Below are positions 23,460-34,138 of a DNA stretch of 64,000 bases, piece after piece. The notes below the pieces were generated by a model that saw nothing but the letters and a program-made list of their open reading frames with translations, ran no database searches and was not told where the DNA came from. Every line of letters starts with the position of its first letter. Within the stretch, counting starts at the first letter, position 1. Where the stretch lies: contig NW_026944130.1 of the NCBI RefSeq assembly GCF_033296635.1, positions 1 through 64,000 on the forward strand, in the 5' to 3' direction. Origin of the DNA: Dichotomopilus funicola (lineage: Eukaryota; Ascomycota; Sordariomycetes; Sordariales; Chaetomiaceae). The position numbers were made by a program, and so were the translations under genes.

Positions 23460-25022
23460 CTAGACGAACTCGAAGGCATAAGCGTTGAACTTATCCTCGG
23501 GCCGAACCGAGAAGACAACCTGTGGCAGGTGCCATGTTAGCGGCGCTGTCCGGCTGCTCGCTTCTCCAAACCTGGAACCCATACCTCGTTATTGCTGTAC
23601 TGATGGACAACGACGCCGAGGTTGACAGGGGTGCCGACCTCACCGTATTTCCCTTTGTAGTCAAACCTCCAGGTTTGGGTGGAGACCGAGCCTGATACCG
23701 GGAGACCGACAGCGTCCAAGCCGGTGACCTTGATGTCCCAGATGCCGTCTGCTCCTCTCGAGCTGGCCAAGATCTTGACCGAGTTGGCGGTACTGCCCCG
23801 CGTGGCGTACACGTCGAAGGCGCGATCGGCGGAACCGGCTGTGGCAACGCGGGTGCCGGTCATGTTGGTGCCGTAATACTTGTACACGTGCCATTCGCCC
23901 GCGGGATAGTAACCTTGACCGTGGGGGTTGTACGACGTGGTTCCAGCGCCCGGCTTGCCGAGGAGATTGCCCATGTAGTCGTGGAGCTCGTAGACGCTGG
24001 CCCAGTTGGCACGAAGCCCGCGGATGTTGTTACGCTCAAGGCGTGAGATGTGCCAGGCCGAGTGAGCGGGAGATTGTTCGTCCGGGGCGCCGTACTCGTT
24101 AATGTTCTGGGGCCGCGCCGGAAGCCCATACTTGTTCCGCCATGTGGCAATGTCCGCGGCACTAAGTTGGGGATCCAAAGGATAGGACAAACTGTGCCAG
24201 CTGTAGACGTCGGGGATGTTGCCGCTCCGGCTGATGGCGGCGCCAAACCCGTCCCACCATTTATGTCCGGGGGAAGGGGGGTTAGAAATAGACGGGCCCA
24301 TGATGATAACACCGGGGAGTTCGTTCCGGAAGCGCGGCAAGGCCCTGTTCCACATCGCGGTCCACTGTTCGACGGTCCGAGTCCAGAACAGGCTGCCGTC
24401 CGGCTCATTCCAGATATCGATGTCCAGGCCCTCCAACATGTTGTTCGCCTTCAGGTCGGAAATGAGCTGGGTGAGGTACCTATCATAACTCGTCCAATCG
24501 CCGTTGTCGCCGGGATAGGGCGCATCTGTGCCCTGAGTGCTGTCCGCTCCCCAGAGATCGTGGACGAGCAGGATGAAACGAGCGCCAAACTTTCGCGTGG
24601 TGCGGTAGTTGGACAAGGCGGAGCCGAAGCGGTTCTATGGGACATGGTTTAGGTGACTGGAACAAAAGGAGCGAGGGAGAGGAACAACATACACGATACT
24701 CCTCGATTCCATAGATCCATCCACGGGAGGGAACCGGGAGCTGGGCACCGCCAGCCCGGCAGTACTGGAACTTGATATCCGTGAAAAAGTGATCAGGAAT
24801 CTGGGTCGAAACCTGGTTGGAATTGTCCGGAATGCCGTAAATGAAACCAGAAGCGAGATACGCAGGAGTGCCTGAGGCCTGGCTCAGCGAAACGGTCGCA
24901 GTTCCGGCTCTGTCCTGGCGTTTGGCGACCTGCTCGCCCAGACTTCCACCCTGAACGAGGGACGGCAGGCTGAGCCCTGAGGCGACCAGAGCGAGGAGCG
25001 GTACGAGAGCCAGGCGAGGCAT
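23460..25022 (-). CDS. Secreted clan GH-A glycoside hydrolase, GH39-like
   Basis: Predicted extracellular glycosidase. Exons 25022-24693, 24634-23585 and 23519-23460 give 479 aa. Residues 1-25 form a signal peptide (MPRLALVPLLALVASG), followed by a Kex2-type KR at about 34-35. A TIM barrel follows: GFIYGIPDN near the front, YCRAGGAQLP, FILLVHDLWG, then the acid/base motif DIWNEPD, the WHSLSYP segment, and the likely nucleophile in NINEYGAPDEQ. A beta-sandwich tail contains TWRFDYKGKYGEVGTPV. The Asn-Glu-Pro and Asn-Glu-Tyr pair is what clan GH-A expects. GH39 (beta-xylosidase or arabinosidase activities) is my best match; GH5- or GH30-like alternatives are not excluded. Introns are 58 and 65 bp. 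It is the 3'-most gene of a co-oriented group with a sugar transporter, a regulator and a GH31 enzyme, suggesting hemicellulose-derived substrates. Confidence 0.75.
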
Positions 25023-25830
25023 GACGGAGAGCGAGAATCAAGAGGGAACTGGACTGAGAGGAGGAGGAGGCGAGGGCGGCGAGTTGTCCGGGAAAGGTGG
25101 TCGGTGAGACGACGGCATCCGAACCTAAATACGTAACTCGCGGCTCATGGCGAGCCGAGCTTCTTGCTCCCATGCCTGGTGGTGGTTCATGCCTCCGCCT
25201 CCGACTCAATCTGCGTTGAGAGGAGAAAAAGTGACCAGAGAAGGCGATCAGCTCGCTCCGCGCGTGCTCCGCATCCCCCACATCGGACGGTTAACTCCAC
25301 GTGGAGCGATGCGGGGGAGACATGCGGGGAAACCCGATGGGGGCGGGGATCTCACAGCTCTGTCGATCCGATGCGGTGGGGGGATTCTTCGAGAAAAGAG
25401 TGGGGTTAGGCGGGAGAGAAGAATATGAGCGCGGAGACAGACTCACTAACCACCTTAACATGAGAGATCGACGAGCGCACGGGTTCCGGCGGGAGCACCT
25501 GATGAACTGGCGATACAGATGGCGGAGATGCGAAGTTCTTCCCATTAATCAAACTTACTAATTAGCCGGCGAAATGCTGTGTTCAAAGATCCAAATGGTT
25601 CACCGAATTTCTGCAATTATCGCATTCCGCCCTGGAAATGCTATGTAGGCCGCAAACGAGACATCGCCCCAGTTGACGTCCCCCACCGAGCAATATAGGT
25701 AATTCAGGTCCCATCGGTTCAGGTTTGTTGTGCATTGTGGCAGCAACGAGAATGGAGTCAACCCAGGTGCCGGGCCCCTCGGTGGGTGCCCAGATGACAG
25801 AGCTCTCTGCACAATTCATCACGCTTGCTT
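25023..25830. other. Promoter region of the GH39-like gene
   Basis: About 800 bp between the transporter stop and the GH39-like start, both on the minus strand. No gene supported. TTAGCC at 25562-25567 reads GGCTAA on the gene's strand, the core of the XlnR/XLR-1 site, but a single 6-mer is weak evidence. Several CGG triplets are present. Confidence 0.45.
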
Positions 25831-27511
25831 CTAGAGTCCTGCCTGTCCCTCAGCGTACGCGTCCACCCTGTACTTGGCAAAATCGCGGGCCCGGATGCGG
25901 CGCGCAAACAGGATGTCGAGCTCCTCGAACGTCTTGTCGCTGGTCTCGGGAAGACGGAACCAAGTCCACGCGAAGAAAGCCAAGGCCCAACCACCCCAGA
26001 AGAAGCCCGTCTTGCCACGCCAGTTGCCGGCCGTCGGGTTCAGCATGTAAGGGTTAACGACGTTGCAGAGGACTTGAGCAATATAATAGGCAATGCGGCT
26101 CAGACAGACTGTTTTGTTCCGCAAGCGCGTCGAGGACACCTCGCCAATGATGGCGTAGCAGATGGGACCAACGGTGAGGTAGTAGACGAGCAGCCAGATC
26201 AACATCATGCTTGCTTGGGCGTAGTTGCCGCCGGCCGAGTCCGCAGCCCCGACGCTGATGAAACCAACGATGAAGAGGATCGCAGCAAGAGCGCCCAGGC
26301 CGACCAAGTAAATCATCCTGCGACCAAAGCGGCTCATGAGGAACCAGGAGATGATGGTGCCGACGGATGCCAGCCCGAGACCTCCGACGGCCATCTGGAA
26401 CGAGATGGAGGTTGGCAGACCGGCCTGGACGAAAAAGTACGTCGGCGTGCCACCCATGGCGGAGCCACAGAAAGGTTGAGCAGCGAAAACCATGCAGGCG
26501 ATCTCGGTGCGGTAGCGGTCCACGCCCTTAAAGCAGTCCCAGTACGAGGTGCCGTCATCGAGGCGCTGCTCGAGCTCGTTGGTGTGAACCATCATGGCCA
26601 GCATCGGAGCCGCCACGGTGGAACCGTCCTTGGCCGCGCTCAACCGGGAGATGTTCTTCTTGGCGAGGTCGTACTCGCCTTTGCGGACATGGTGCCAGGG
26701 AGACTCTGGAGCGAACCACAGGATGAAGAAGAGCGGAATCGGCCAAACCCACTGAATGGCGAACGGGATGCGGTAGGACCACTCTGTAGTATTCTCGGCG
26801 AAGCCAGACTGAACACCGGCCGACACCAGTTGGCCGAGTGCCCAGCAGAGGTTGACGTAAACGGTGAGGTAGCCTCGCAGCGCCATTGGACAGATTTCGG
26901 AGGCATAAGCCGGAGCCTGTGTTCAGAACCAAGACGGTTAGAGAGCTGTGGGACACACAAGGTAAGGTAGGCTCGCGTTTGTGAAGCCGTCAACGTACCA
27001 TCGTAGCAAAAACACCCCACGGGATGCCGCAGAGAAACTCGCCGACGAGCAAAACGGGGAGGTTGGGCGCAAAGAATGGGATGAAGATGAAGGCGGCGAT
27101 CAGACCGAGCGAACCGAGTAGGACCTTGCGGTAGCCGAATTTGTGCGTAAAATAGCCATTCGCAAAAGCTCCAACGATGGTGCCGACGCTGACAGCGTTG
27201 CTGAGACCGTTTTGCCACGAGGCTGAGATCTGGTGCGTGCCGGTAGCCGCATCGTAGTCGCCGTACCGGGCCGAGAAGGAGGGCTGGGCAAAGAAGGACG
27301 ACATTAGGACGATGTCGTAGCCTTCCATGATGATTGATGTCGACAGGAGGGCCGACCAAAAGACTGCCTTGCGATACTTGCGGATGGCCGCCAGGAAGGA
27401 GAGATTGTGTTCCTCCTCGGCGGCTTGCTTGGCCAGGACCGTACCCTTCATGTTGACTTCGGTAACAACCTCGTCATGGACGGTATCAACCTTCTCGTCG
27501 TGGCCTGCCAT
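25831..27511 (-). CDS. MFS sugar transporter (alpha-glucoside/maltose permease type)
   Basis: Plasma-membrane sugar:proton symporter family member. Exons 27511-26999 and 26916-25831 give 532 aa, the normal size; the 82-bp intron falls after WGVFATM and frame is kept. Twelve membrane segments are expected. Family signatures: IIMEGYDIVLMSSFFAQPSF in helix 1, GYRKVL in loop 2-3, PESPWHHVRKGE after helix 6, RFGRRMIYLVG in loop 8-9 and GEVSSTRLRNKT near helix 10. The loop-6 and C-terminal PET signature (RLPETSDKTFEELD) match the SP (TIGR00879) family, MAL-type branch. The cytosolic N-terminus is acidic and charged. The substrate is likely a di- or oligosaccharide. It lies between a secreted glycosidase and a zinc-finger regulator on the same strand, which supports uptake of the glycosidase products. 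Confidence 0.92.
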
Positions 27512-28231
27512 GATAGCATATCAGGCGTCAGTATACGCAGGAGTAGTTTACTTGGGGTCCTCCTTGACAAGAATGTTCAGGCAGAGTCCGGGGGGGGGGA
27601 GGAGGGGCCCTTCAGGTCGTGAGTTGGACATATATAAAATGACCCTAAGCACAAGGCCGCTTGCTTCGAGATGCTGATTAGTCTCGAGCACGTTCCCCAA
27701 AGAGAGTCCTCGCTTCCTCCCCATCCCCTTCGCTTCGTGCCATGCGTCAATGTGGGGTCCAGCAGGCAGGCAGGAAGGACGAAATCGGCAATCCTCATCG
27801 AGAACTGCCTCTCTAATTGGTCGATCTGAGGCTCAAAAAGGTTCGAGACAGGGGACTTCCCAATCCCCATCCCAATCCCCATCCCCATGCGAGGCGTCTG
27901 TGGAGCATCTCCACCTGAAACTTTCGGGGCGACGTCCGAATGTCTGGCCCCCCACCGGAATGGGCACGGAGAACCCCTGGTTTTAACTGGCTCAGCCCGA
28001 ACCGGCAACCCCACCGGGACCTTGGCCGCGTCAATGTGGAATGTGGGTGAGCACGGTCTCGACCATTACTGCGCGCTTGGACAAGGCAAACCCCTGGTAG
28101 ATGACCGTAAGATGCCGGTACTGTACTTACAAACTTCTGGATACCTTACATGCTGATGCACCCGCCCGGGCCTCCGACCACAAGGACGCCAATGAGCAAT
28201 CTTTCATGCTGGGACCCCGTCGGAGAGAAAC
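27512..28231. other. Promoter region of the sugar transporter
   Basis: About 720 bp between the transporter start and the 3' end of the regulator gene. No gene supported. A run of ten Gs lies at 27590-27599, and a CCCATCCCAATCCCC-type pyrimidine repeat near 27862-27890. Confidence 0.5.
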
Positions 28232-31200
28232 TCACTCTCGGCGTTGGCCTCCCATTACCCGGACTAACGACGCAAGGACGTCTGCAAATGACTGCTGGAT
28301 GCCCCATTGCCGCAATGCACCCGTGGCCTCGGGCGCACCACCTCCTGGAGAGTGAGCCTGTCCGACGACAGCCGCTGACCCTGAGTTCGGCGCCGCCGTT
28401 GAGAGCGCTCGGACGCCCTCCTGCACGATTTTAGTGGCCGCGCCGCCGTCCATGATGTTGCCAACCCTTGCCATGTACGCCGAGATCCGAGAACCCTTAC
28501 GTATGTAGGTCTGCACCATCTCGTCGTCACACGGTCGGTCGAGATGGATAAAGAACGGGTCGGGGTCTTCGTCTATATCTGCTACTGCTGCTGCTGGCAT
28601 GGCTGGCATGGCTTCCCCCATTGGTGGTTGAAGTATGCCGTTGCCCGCTCCCGAAGCACCCGTAGTGTCTGGAGAGCGTTGATCTTGTCGCTGGCCGTGC
28701 ATCTGGGCGGATTGAATCGAGATGCTGTATGCCCACAGGACCAATGTGCTCATGTAGATGGCGAACGGCTCAAGGAAGCTGCCGCTGGAGTAGCGTCTAA
28801 CGTGCCAGAAGACTGCCCCAGCGTGTACAACCGAGAGGCGAGCTTTGAAGGAGTCATGGATCGCCCATCGAAGCACCAGCGCACGTGCTTCGACGTACTT
28901 TGGGTTCGACATGCCGGCCGGGTCCCCAGCTAAAACTGCAAGCGTGTGAAGATGGGCCGTCGGTGCCAGCAGGATCAAACGGGAAAGATGAAGGTACAGA
29001 ATAGTCGGGTGCTCCCAGCCCGCAGAACTCGCGGCCTTTGCATTGGCGCCCCAGTGGAGTATGTCCAGGCAGTCACAGGCGCTGTTCCGCCATCTCGACA
29101 GCACCGGAGTGGCCGGTGGCCATGTTTCAGCGTCTCTGTGGAGCTGGAGTGTTCTGTTCTGGGCTGTGGCCGTAGGAATCCAGCACGAGAGCTGGGTCTG
29201 TGCTTGCTTGATGGCCTCTCTGTTTCTCCTCAAGATGGCGTGGATCAGGAGAATAGCGGTGAACTCACCGAGGTTGTCCGGGAGCCTCTTTTCGATGTAA
29301 AGCATTTCGACCGCATCAAGAAGGGTAACTGTCAGGAGATTTGAGCCGTCAACATCCGTAGCTAGTGTAACACAGGGCTCAGGTAATCTGCGCATACCTG
29401 AGCTGTTGGCCGTAGATTGGATCTCGCCCACCATAGGAGCTTCCCAGACCTCTTCAGGACATGGTAGAGGGCCCTTTGCGTCCACGAGCTGCATCAACGG
29501 GGGCGCATTATACTCATATGCCATCATGAAGTCCAATAGCTACCACGCTCGTTTAGCAGACCCGTGAATGTAAACAGGGCGTTCTTGCCGTCGAATATCT
29601 TGGGTAGTGACTTACCCAAATCATCATCCCAGTCCGGAGTCGCGACTGCTTCCGCACCCAAGCCGGGCCTCTCGCGCCGTCGGCGAGACCCGTTGACGTT
29701 TCGTCAGCAGCGGACGAAAGCAAACGCATGCGAGTACACTCCGTAACGAGATAGTATCTCTCGATCAGAGCACGCTTGGCCAAGGCTCTCTTGCCGCTGT
29801 GAAGCTTCTTGATGACGTTGAGGATTAGCGCCTGGAGCGTGGGTAAGCCGAGATGGCTCATTTCTGGCTCGTCCAACATCACGTTCCATGCGCACCCCTC
29901 CGACTGCTCCTGAGTGCTGTGAACATGGGTTTTGAGTATCATGTCGAGAGTATCACTCAGCACGTCGTCAGAGGCGGACTCGGGAGTGTTTGGTTGTGCA
30001 TACTTAGTCCCGATTGCTGCAACGGCAAGGAGCAGTATCCAATGTTTGGAAGACTCTATGCGAAAATCTGTCTTTCGAATGAAAGGGAAGATGGGGTGAA
30101 AGTTAGTGAAGTAGAGGCGAGCTAGCTCTGCGATGCGCTGATGAGATGGAAACCTGGCCGTGTCAATGCCGATGAGCGGCTGTGTGGCTTCACGGTGGAT
30201 GTGTTGGATCATATTATTGTAGGCACTGTGCGTGACGAGACGGAATCCGGCCTCGATCGGTGATAAGCTCTCATTTTCTTGCACCATGAAGGGTCTTTGA
30301 GGGTTTGTGGCGAGATCTTTTGTCCCTTGGTGGTGCTGAAGGGAGGAGCGGGCAGGAAAAGGGGCTCTTGCTTCACCTCCGTCCACATATGACGTGGCCT
30401 CACCGGACAGCCTCGGGGCTGATCCATCTGTGCTGGGGTCGCAGGTCGAGAACCGACGGGGAAGGGTACCAGTACCACTGCTGGGTGGCACTTCGGCAGA
30501 ATAAGTCTCATGTGCTTGGGGATGATGCTGCGTATGGTCATCCATGGAAATTAGGGGATCGCCGAACCCTGCCATGGTCGCTGGTGCCTCAAATAGGAAG
30601 GAAAAGGGCGGTTGGTTTGCATCAATTTGAGTTAGGTTCCCGGAAGTGAGCATCTCATTCCACTCCAATCCATGCGAGTAGTCGGGCGAGCTCCAATTCA
30701 TGGCTAGCAGGTCCACAATCTGCTCATGAGCAGCATTTTGTTGACTGAAGCCACCATGGTATGATCGCTGTTCCAAGATGCTAGGATCCTCAAAAGTGGG
30801 CAGCTCTTTGGGCCAGGAGACGGTCTGTAGCATTCCCGGGTCGTCGTCGGCGCGGACACCAGCATCAAGGTTGGCTGCAGAACCGCTGTGCCGAGCATCT
30901 ACAGCGGCCTCCAGATTAGAGGTATTGGCTGCCGTGGTGCCATCCGGAATCCTCTCCTGCAGCCGCGTTTGATTGTCACCGTCCTGCTCGATGTTTTGCG
31001 CGGGTTCCTGTGGGTGAGATGGCGGTGTCAAGGACCGATCCTGTGGGCCGCTACCAGCAGCGGGACGGGGGGTCCTCTTGCTGCTGCCCGGAGGATAGGC
31101 ACACGCCAAATCCCGTTCTGAACATCTCCCGCAGGGCTCGGTCCTGGAACACCGGACACGGCTGGTCGCACACTGCACGCATGCCCTGAGACGGGTGGGG

Positions 31201-31496
31201 AGACCTGTCACTCTTTCGTCCTTGTCATGCGTTGCGGCATGGCGGTGCATGACGTCTCTGCCAACCAGGGGTTAGCCGCGCCTGTTTATGAAAGACGTTC
31301 GGCACCGGAGAAACTTGGCTTACTGGCGGGCGAAGTTCTTGCCGCACACCCGACAGCGAAAGGGCTTTTCCCGGGTGTGGCTCTTGCGATGGCGAGCGAG
31401 ATGCTCTGGTCGAGAGAAAGTCGTGCGGCATATGGTGCATCGCGTCGAGGCGCTTGTTGGGCGAGCCGGCAATGGCACAATGCCGGTGTCGCACAT
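28232..31496 (-). CDS. Zinc-finger regulator with two C2H2 fingers plus a Zn2Cys6 cluster
   Basis: Predicted nuclear regulator. Exons 31496-31324, 31257-29616 and 29539-28232 give about 1040 aa. C2H2 finger 1 is CTICRTTFSRPEHLARHRK (C20, C23, H36, H40). Finger 2 (C48, C51, H64, H68) is split by the 66-bp first intron after GKNFARQ. A Zn2Cys6 cluster follows at about 84-110: CVQCATSRVRC and CGRCSERDLAC, spacing C-x2-C-x6-C-x5-C-x2-C-x6-C. The middle is disordered (about 115-430). A fungal transcription-factor domain covers the rest (YNNMIQHIHREATQPLIG, LARLYFTNFHPIFPFI, LYIEKRLPDNLGEFTAILLI). I chose the ATG at 31496 because it opens the finger frame; an earlier start is possible. A 69-nt, frame-neutral segment at 29329-29397 has intron-like ends and, if spliced, shortens the protein to about 1017 aa. 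Flanking sugar genes suggest that it controls them. Confidence 0.85.
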
Positions 31497-32146
31497 GGCA
31501 TGAGACTGTGGGGATATGGGTGACCAGAAGTGGGCTCCTTGGGGGACTGAATCGCGGGCGCCTTGGAGAAACGGGAACCGCTCATGACTGACGTTGGAAA
31601 CCCGAATGGACGCGCATGTGAGAGAGCGTCGAGGGAAGCTGATCCCTTGGGAATCTTAGCTAGTTGCGCCGCAGCACGCGCTGGCGTTGATGGTAGAGAC
31701 GTTGAAGATTTGGATTGAAGTCCGATGCACACAGCGCTCGGACAGGCGCTGTGGGGGAAAGGATGGGGTTGGTGGGGAAATGGGGAAAATGCTTCCCCAT
31801 GGGGAACTTCAGTAGCGAGACATGGGGTGAGTCTTGTTTCCCAGGGCCCCCTGTCCGCTCTTCCGGAAAAACATGCTACATTTCCTGTAATGTAACCTCG
31901 CATGTTTTCATGACACAGGCAAACGTTTTGGCGAGCGACGTCGAGAGAAGACATCTGAGTTCGCTTATCGCGCACGACCCATTCCCCAGCGAGCTCTATT
32001 GCCGAAAGTCACCGAGAAGCCAGCTTCAAGGCCTGATCAGTAATTACTCTTCATGGGAATTCGACTTGCCCCAACGCACCAACGACGGGTTCACCAATAG
32101 TTCAGAAATTCAGAATCAATTCCTTTCTGTGCTCTTAGGTAAGCCC
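31497..32146. other. Promoter of the regulator gene and 3' end of the GH31 gene
   Basis: 650 bp between two minus-strand genes. Frames here on both strands lack known motifs and have no matching exons. A GGGGAAA-rich patch lies at about 31754-31805. Confidence 0.5.
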
Positions 32147-34138
32147 CTACTTGCTTTCTCGATCCACCCTGACAAATACCGGCATGTATTCGAGAGGACA
32201 GGCCACCTCCACAGTCTGTCCACCATCGAAGGCATCCGCTCCCTCAAGCGCCTTCCACCCCGCTCCGCCAGGCAGATACACCTTGAGTTTCGTGACACCT
32301 GGCTGCATCACCGGACAGCACAGGTATTTGGCTCCGTACATGAACTGTTCGCCTGTCTCCCAGGAACGCAGGTCCTCGGGAAACTCGTAGAACAACGGCC
32401 TCATCAGCGGCGTTCCCTTCTCGTGGGCCTCCTGCATGAGTTGCCGCGTATACGGCCGCATCTGCTCCCGGATCTCCATATATTTCTTGCAGATGTCGTA
32501 TACCTGCGACCCGTACGACCACACCTCGTTGTCAGCCCCACTACAGCAGGTCGCACCACCTGTCGTCCCTTGCTGGGGTTGACGTGGTTCGCGGTCCCCA
32601 TGTAGCCGGAAGACAGGACAGAAGGCACCCCACTGGAACCAACGCACGAAGAGCTCCCTGAACAGCTCGTCTTTGGGATCACCTCCATGGAACCCGCCAA
32701 TGTCAGTCGTCCACCACGGAAGACCAGCGATGCCCATATGCAACCCGGCGGCTAACTGGTTCCTAAAGCTCGACCATGACGAGGCGATATCGCCGCTCCA
32801 TACTAGCGCGCCGTACCTTTGGCTACCTGCCCAGGCGCATCGCACAAGGCTGACAACATCGTTGTGACCCTCGCTCTTGAGGCCATCGTAGAAAGCCCGA
32901 GAGTACTCGACCGGATAGATATTGCCAATACTCAGGTTGGTGCCTAGATGGTACCGGTAGTTGTCGAAATCGTATACTGCATATTCGGGTTCTGCTTCGT
33001 CGAGCCAGAATACCCTTATTCCCTTGGAGTAGTAGTTCTGCTTGGCCTTATTCCACACGTATTTACGGGCCTCTGGGTTTGTTGTGTCGAAATGGACCGT
33101 GTCCCCTTGAAAATCGAGGCCAGTACGTACGCCGCGGTCCACCCGGATCAATAGGCCATGCTCGAGCATCTCCTCGAAGTTCTCGGAGCGCTTGTCCACC
33201 GTTGGCCAAATCGAAACCATAAGCTCCACGTTCATATCCCTAAGCTCCTTGACCATGGCGTCGGGATCGGGCCAGTACGTCGGGTCGAACTTCCATTCGC
33301 CTTGCAAGGGCCAGTGGAAAAAGTCGATGACAATCAGGTCCAGGGGTAGATTCCGCCGCTTGTACTCCCGGGCGACAGCGAGAAGCTCCTCTTGCGTTTG
33401 GTAACGCAGCTTGCACTGCCAGAACCCCAGGCCAAATTCCGGCATCATGGGCACCTTTCCAGTGGCGTCGGCATACGCCTCGACAATCTCGGCGGGCGTA
33501 TCGCCGGCCACGATCCAGTAGTCTAAGATGGTCGTGGAGTAAGCCTCAAAGCTCATAATGTTCTTCCCCAGGACTGCGCGGCCGATTGAGGGGTTGTTCC
33601 ACAGGAGCCCGTAGCCCAGCGACGAGAGTAGAAACGGGACACTCGCTTGGGAGTTTCGATGCGCCATCTCCAAGTCGGCACCTTTGAGGTCGAAGAGGGA
33701 TTGCTGGTACTGTCCCATGCCATGGAGCTTCTCGGCTGGGTCGACGCTCTCTAGGCGCAGAGTGAGGTGGTAGTCGCCGCCGGGAATTGGCTTGAACTCG
33801 CGCGCCTCAACCTCGATGGCGCTGCACTTGGGGTCCAGGACATCGCGCCGGTTTCGTGTGTATTCCTCGAGCAGCAGTTCTCCCTTGGAGTTCCACACGT
33901 TGAGTTTCCCGGCTTTCGTTATGGTTGCTTTAATATTTCCGTTGACCATGGAAGCCGAGTCGTCCGAGATCTTGATCTGGACCTCTGTTTTGGGTTGTGC
34001 CTGAAGTGCCCAGTCCTCCGACGGCATCGAGCGTACTTTCGTCGCCCGGATGCGCAGACTATTCTGGCCCCACGGCTCGATCCAGAGCTTCTCGGCGTCA
34101 TAGGCGTAGATGAGCCTGTTGTCCTGCTGGAACAGCAT
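32147..34138 (-). CDS. GH31 alpha-xylosidase-like enzyme
   Basis: Retaining alpha-glycosidase, likely releasing alpha-linked xylose (YicI/alpha-xylosidase branch of GH31). Single exon of 663 aa from the ATG at 34138. An N-terminal beta-sandwich contains LEEYTRNRRDVLDP and LHGMGQYQQ. The catalytic barrel has EFGLGFWQCKLRYQTQEELL, LIVIDFFHWPLQGEWKFDP, the nucleophile Asp380 in VFWLDEAEPE and the acid/base Asp450 in VWSGDIASSW. GLPWWTTDIGGF and FRLHGDREPR follow, then the C-terminal beta-domain. FWQCK and the WLDEAEPE form resemble bacterial and fungal alpha-xylosidases more than alpha-glucosidases (which carry a WIDMNE-type motif). No signal peptide is visible, so it is probably intracellular and would act on imported oligosaccharides, consistent with the neighbouring transporter. 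Substrate is inferred. Confidence 0.9.
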   Translation of the reverse strand: MLFQQDNRLIYAYDAEKLWIEPWGQNSLRIRATKVRSMPSEDWALQAQPKTEVQIKISDDSASMVNGNIKATITKAGKLNVWNSKGELLLEEYTRNRRDVLDPKCSAIEVEAREFKPIPGGDYHLTLRLESVDPAEKLHGMGQYQQSLFDLKGADLEMAHRNSQASVPFLLSSLGYGLLWNNPSIGRAVLGKNIMSFEAYSTTILDYWIVAGDTPAEIVEAYADATGKVPMMPEFGLGFWQCKLRYQTQEELLAVAREYKRRNLPLDLIVIDFFHWPLQGEWKFDPTYWPDPDAMVKELRDMNVELMVSIWPTVDKRSENFEEMLEHGLLIRVDRGVRTGLDFQGDTVHFDTTNPEARKYVWNKAKQNYYSKGIRVFWLDEAEPEYAVYDFDNYRYHLGTNLSIGNIYPVEYSRAFYDGLKSEGHNDVVSLVRCAWAGSQRYGALVWSGDIASSWSSFRNQLAAGLHMGIAGLPWWTTDIGGFHGGDPKDELFRELFVRWFQWGAFCPVFRLHGDREPRQPQQGTTGGATCCSGADNEVWSYGSQVYDICKKYMEIREQMRPYTRQLMQEAHEKGTPLMRPLFYEFPEDLRSWETGEQFMYGAKYLCCPVMQPGVTKLKVYLPGGAGWKALEGADAFDGGQTVEVACPLEYMPVFVRVDRESK

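Noticed and set aside
25562..25567. Single XlnR-type GGCTAA core upstream of the GH39-like gene as a regulatory site
   Set aside because: One six-base match in 800 bp is expected by chance; no second copy or spacing pattern supports it.
31286..31975. 229-codon minus-strand frame overlapping the C2H2 exon
   Set aside because: It is in another frame from the fingers; the finger frame with a consensus intron explains the region.
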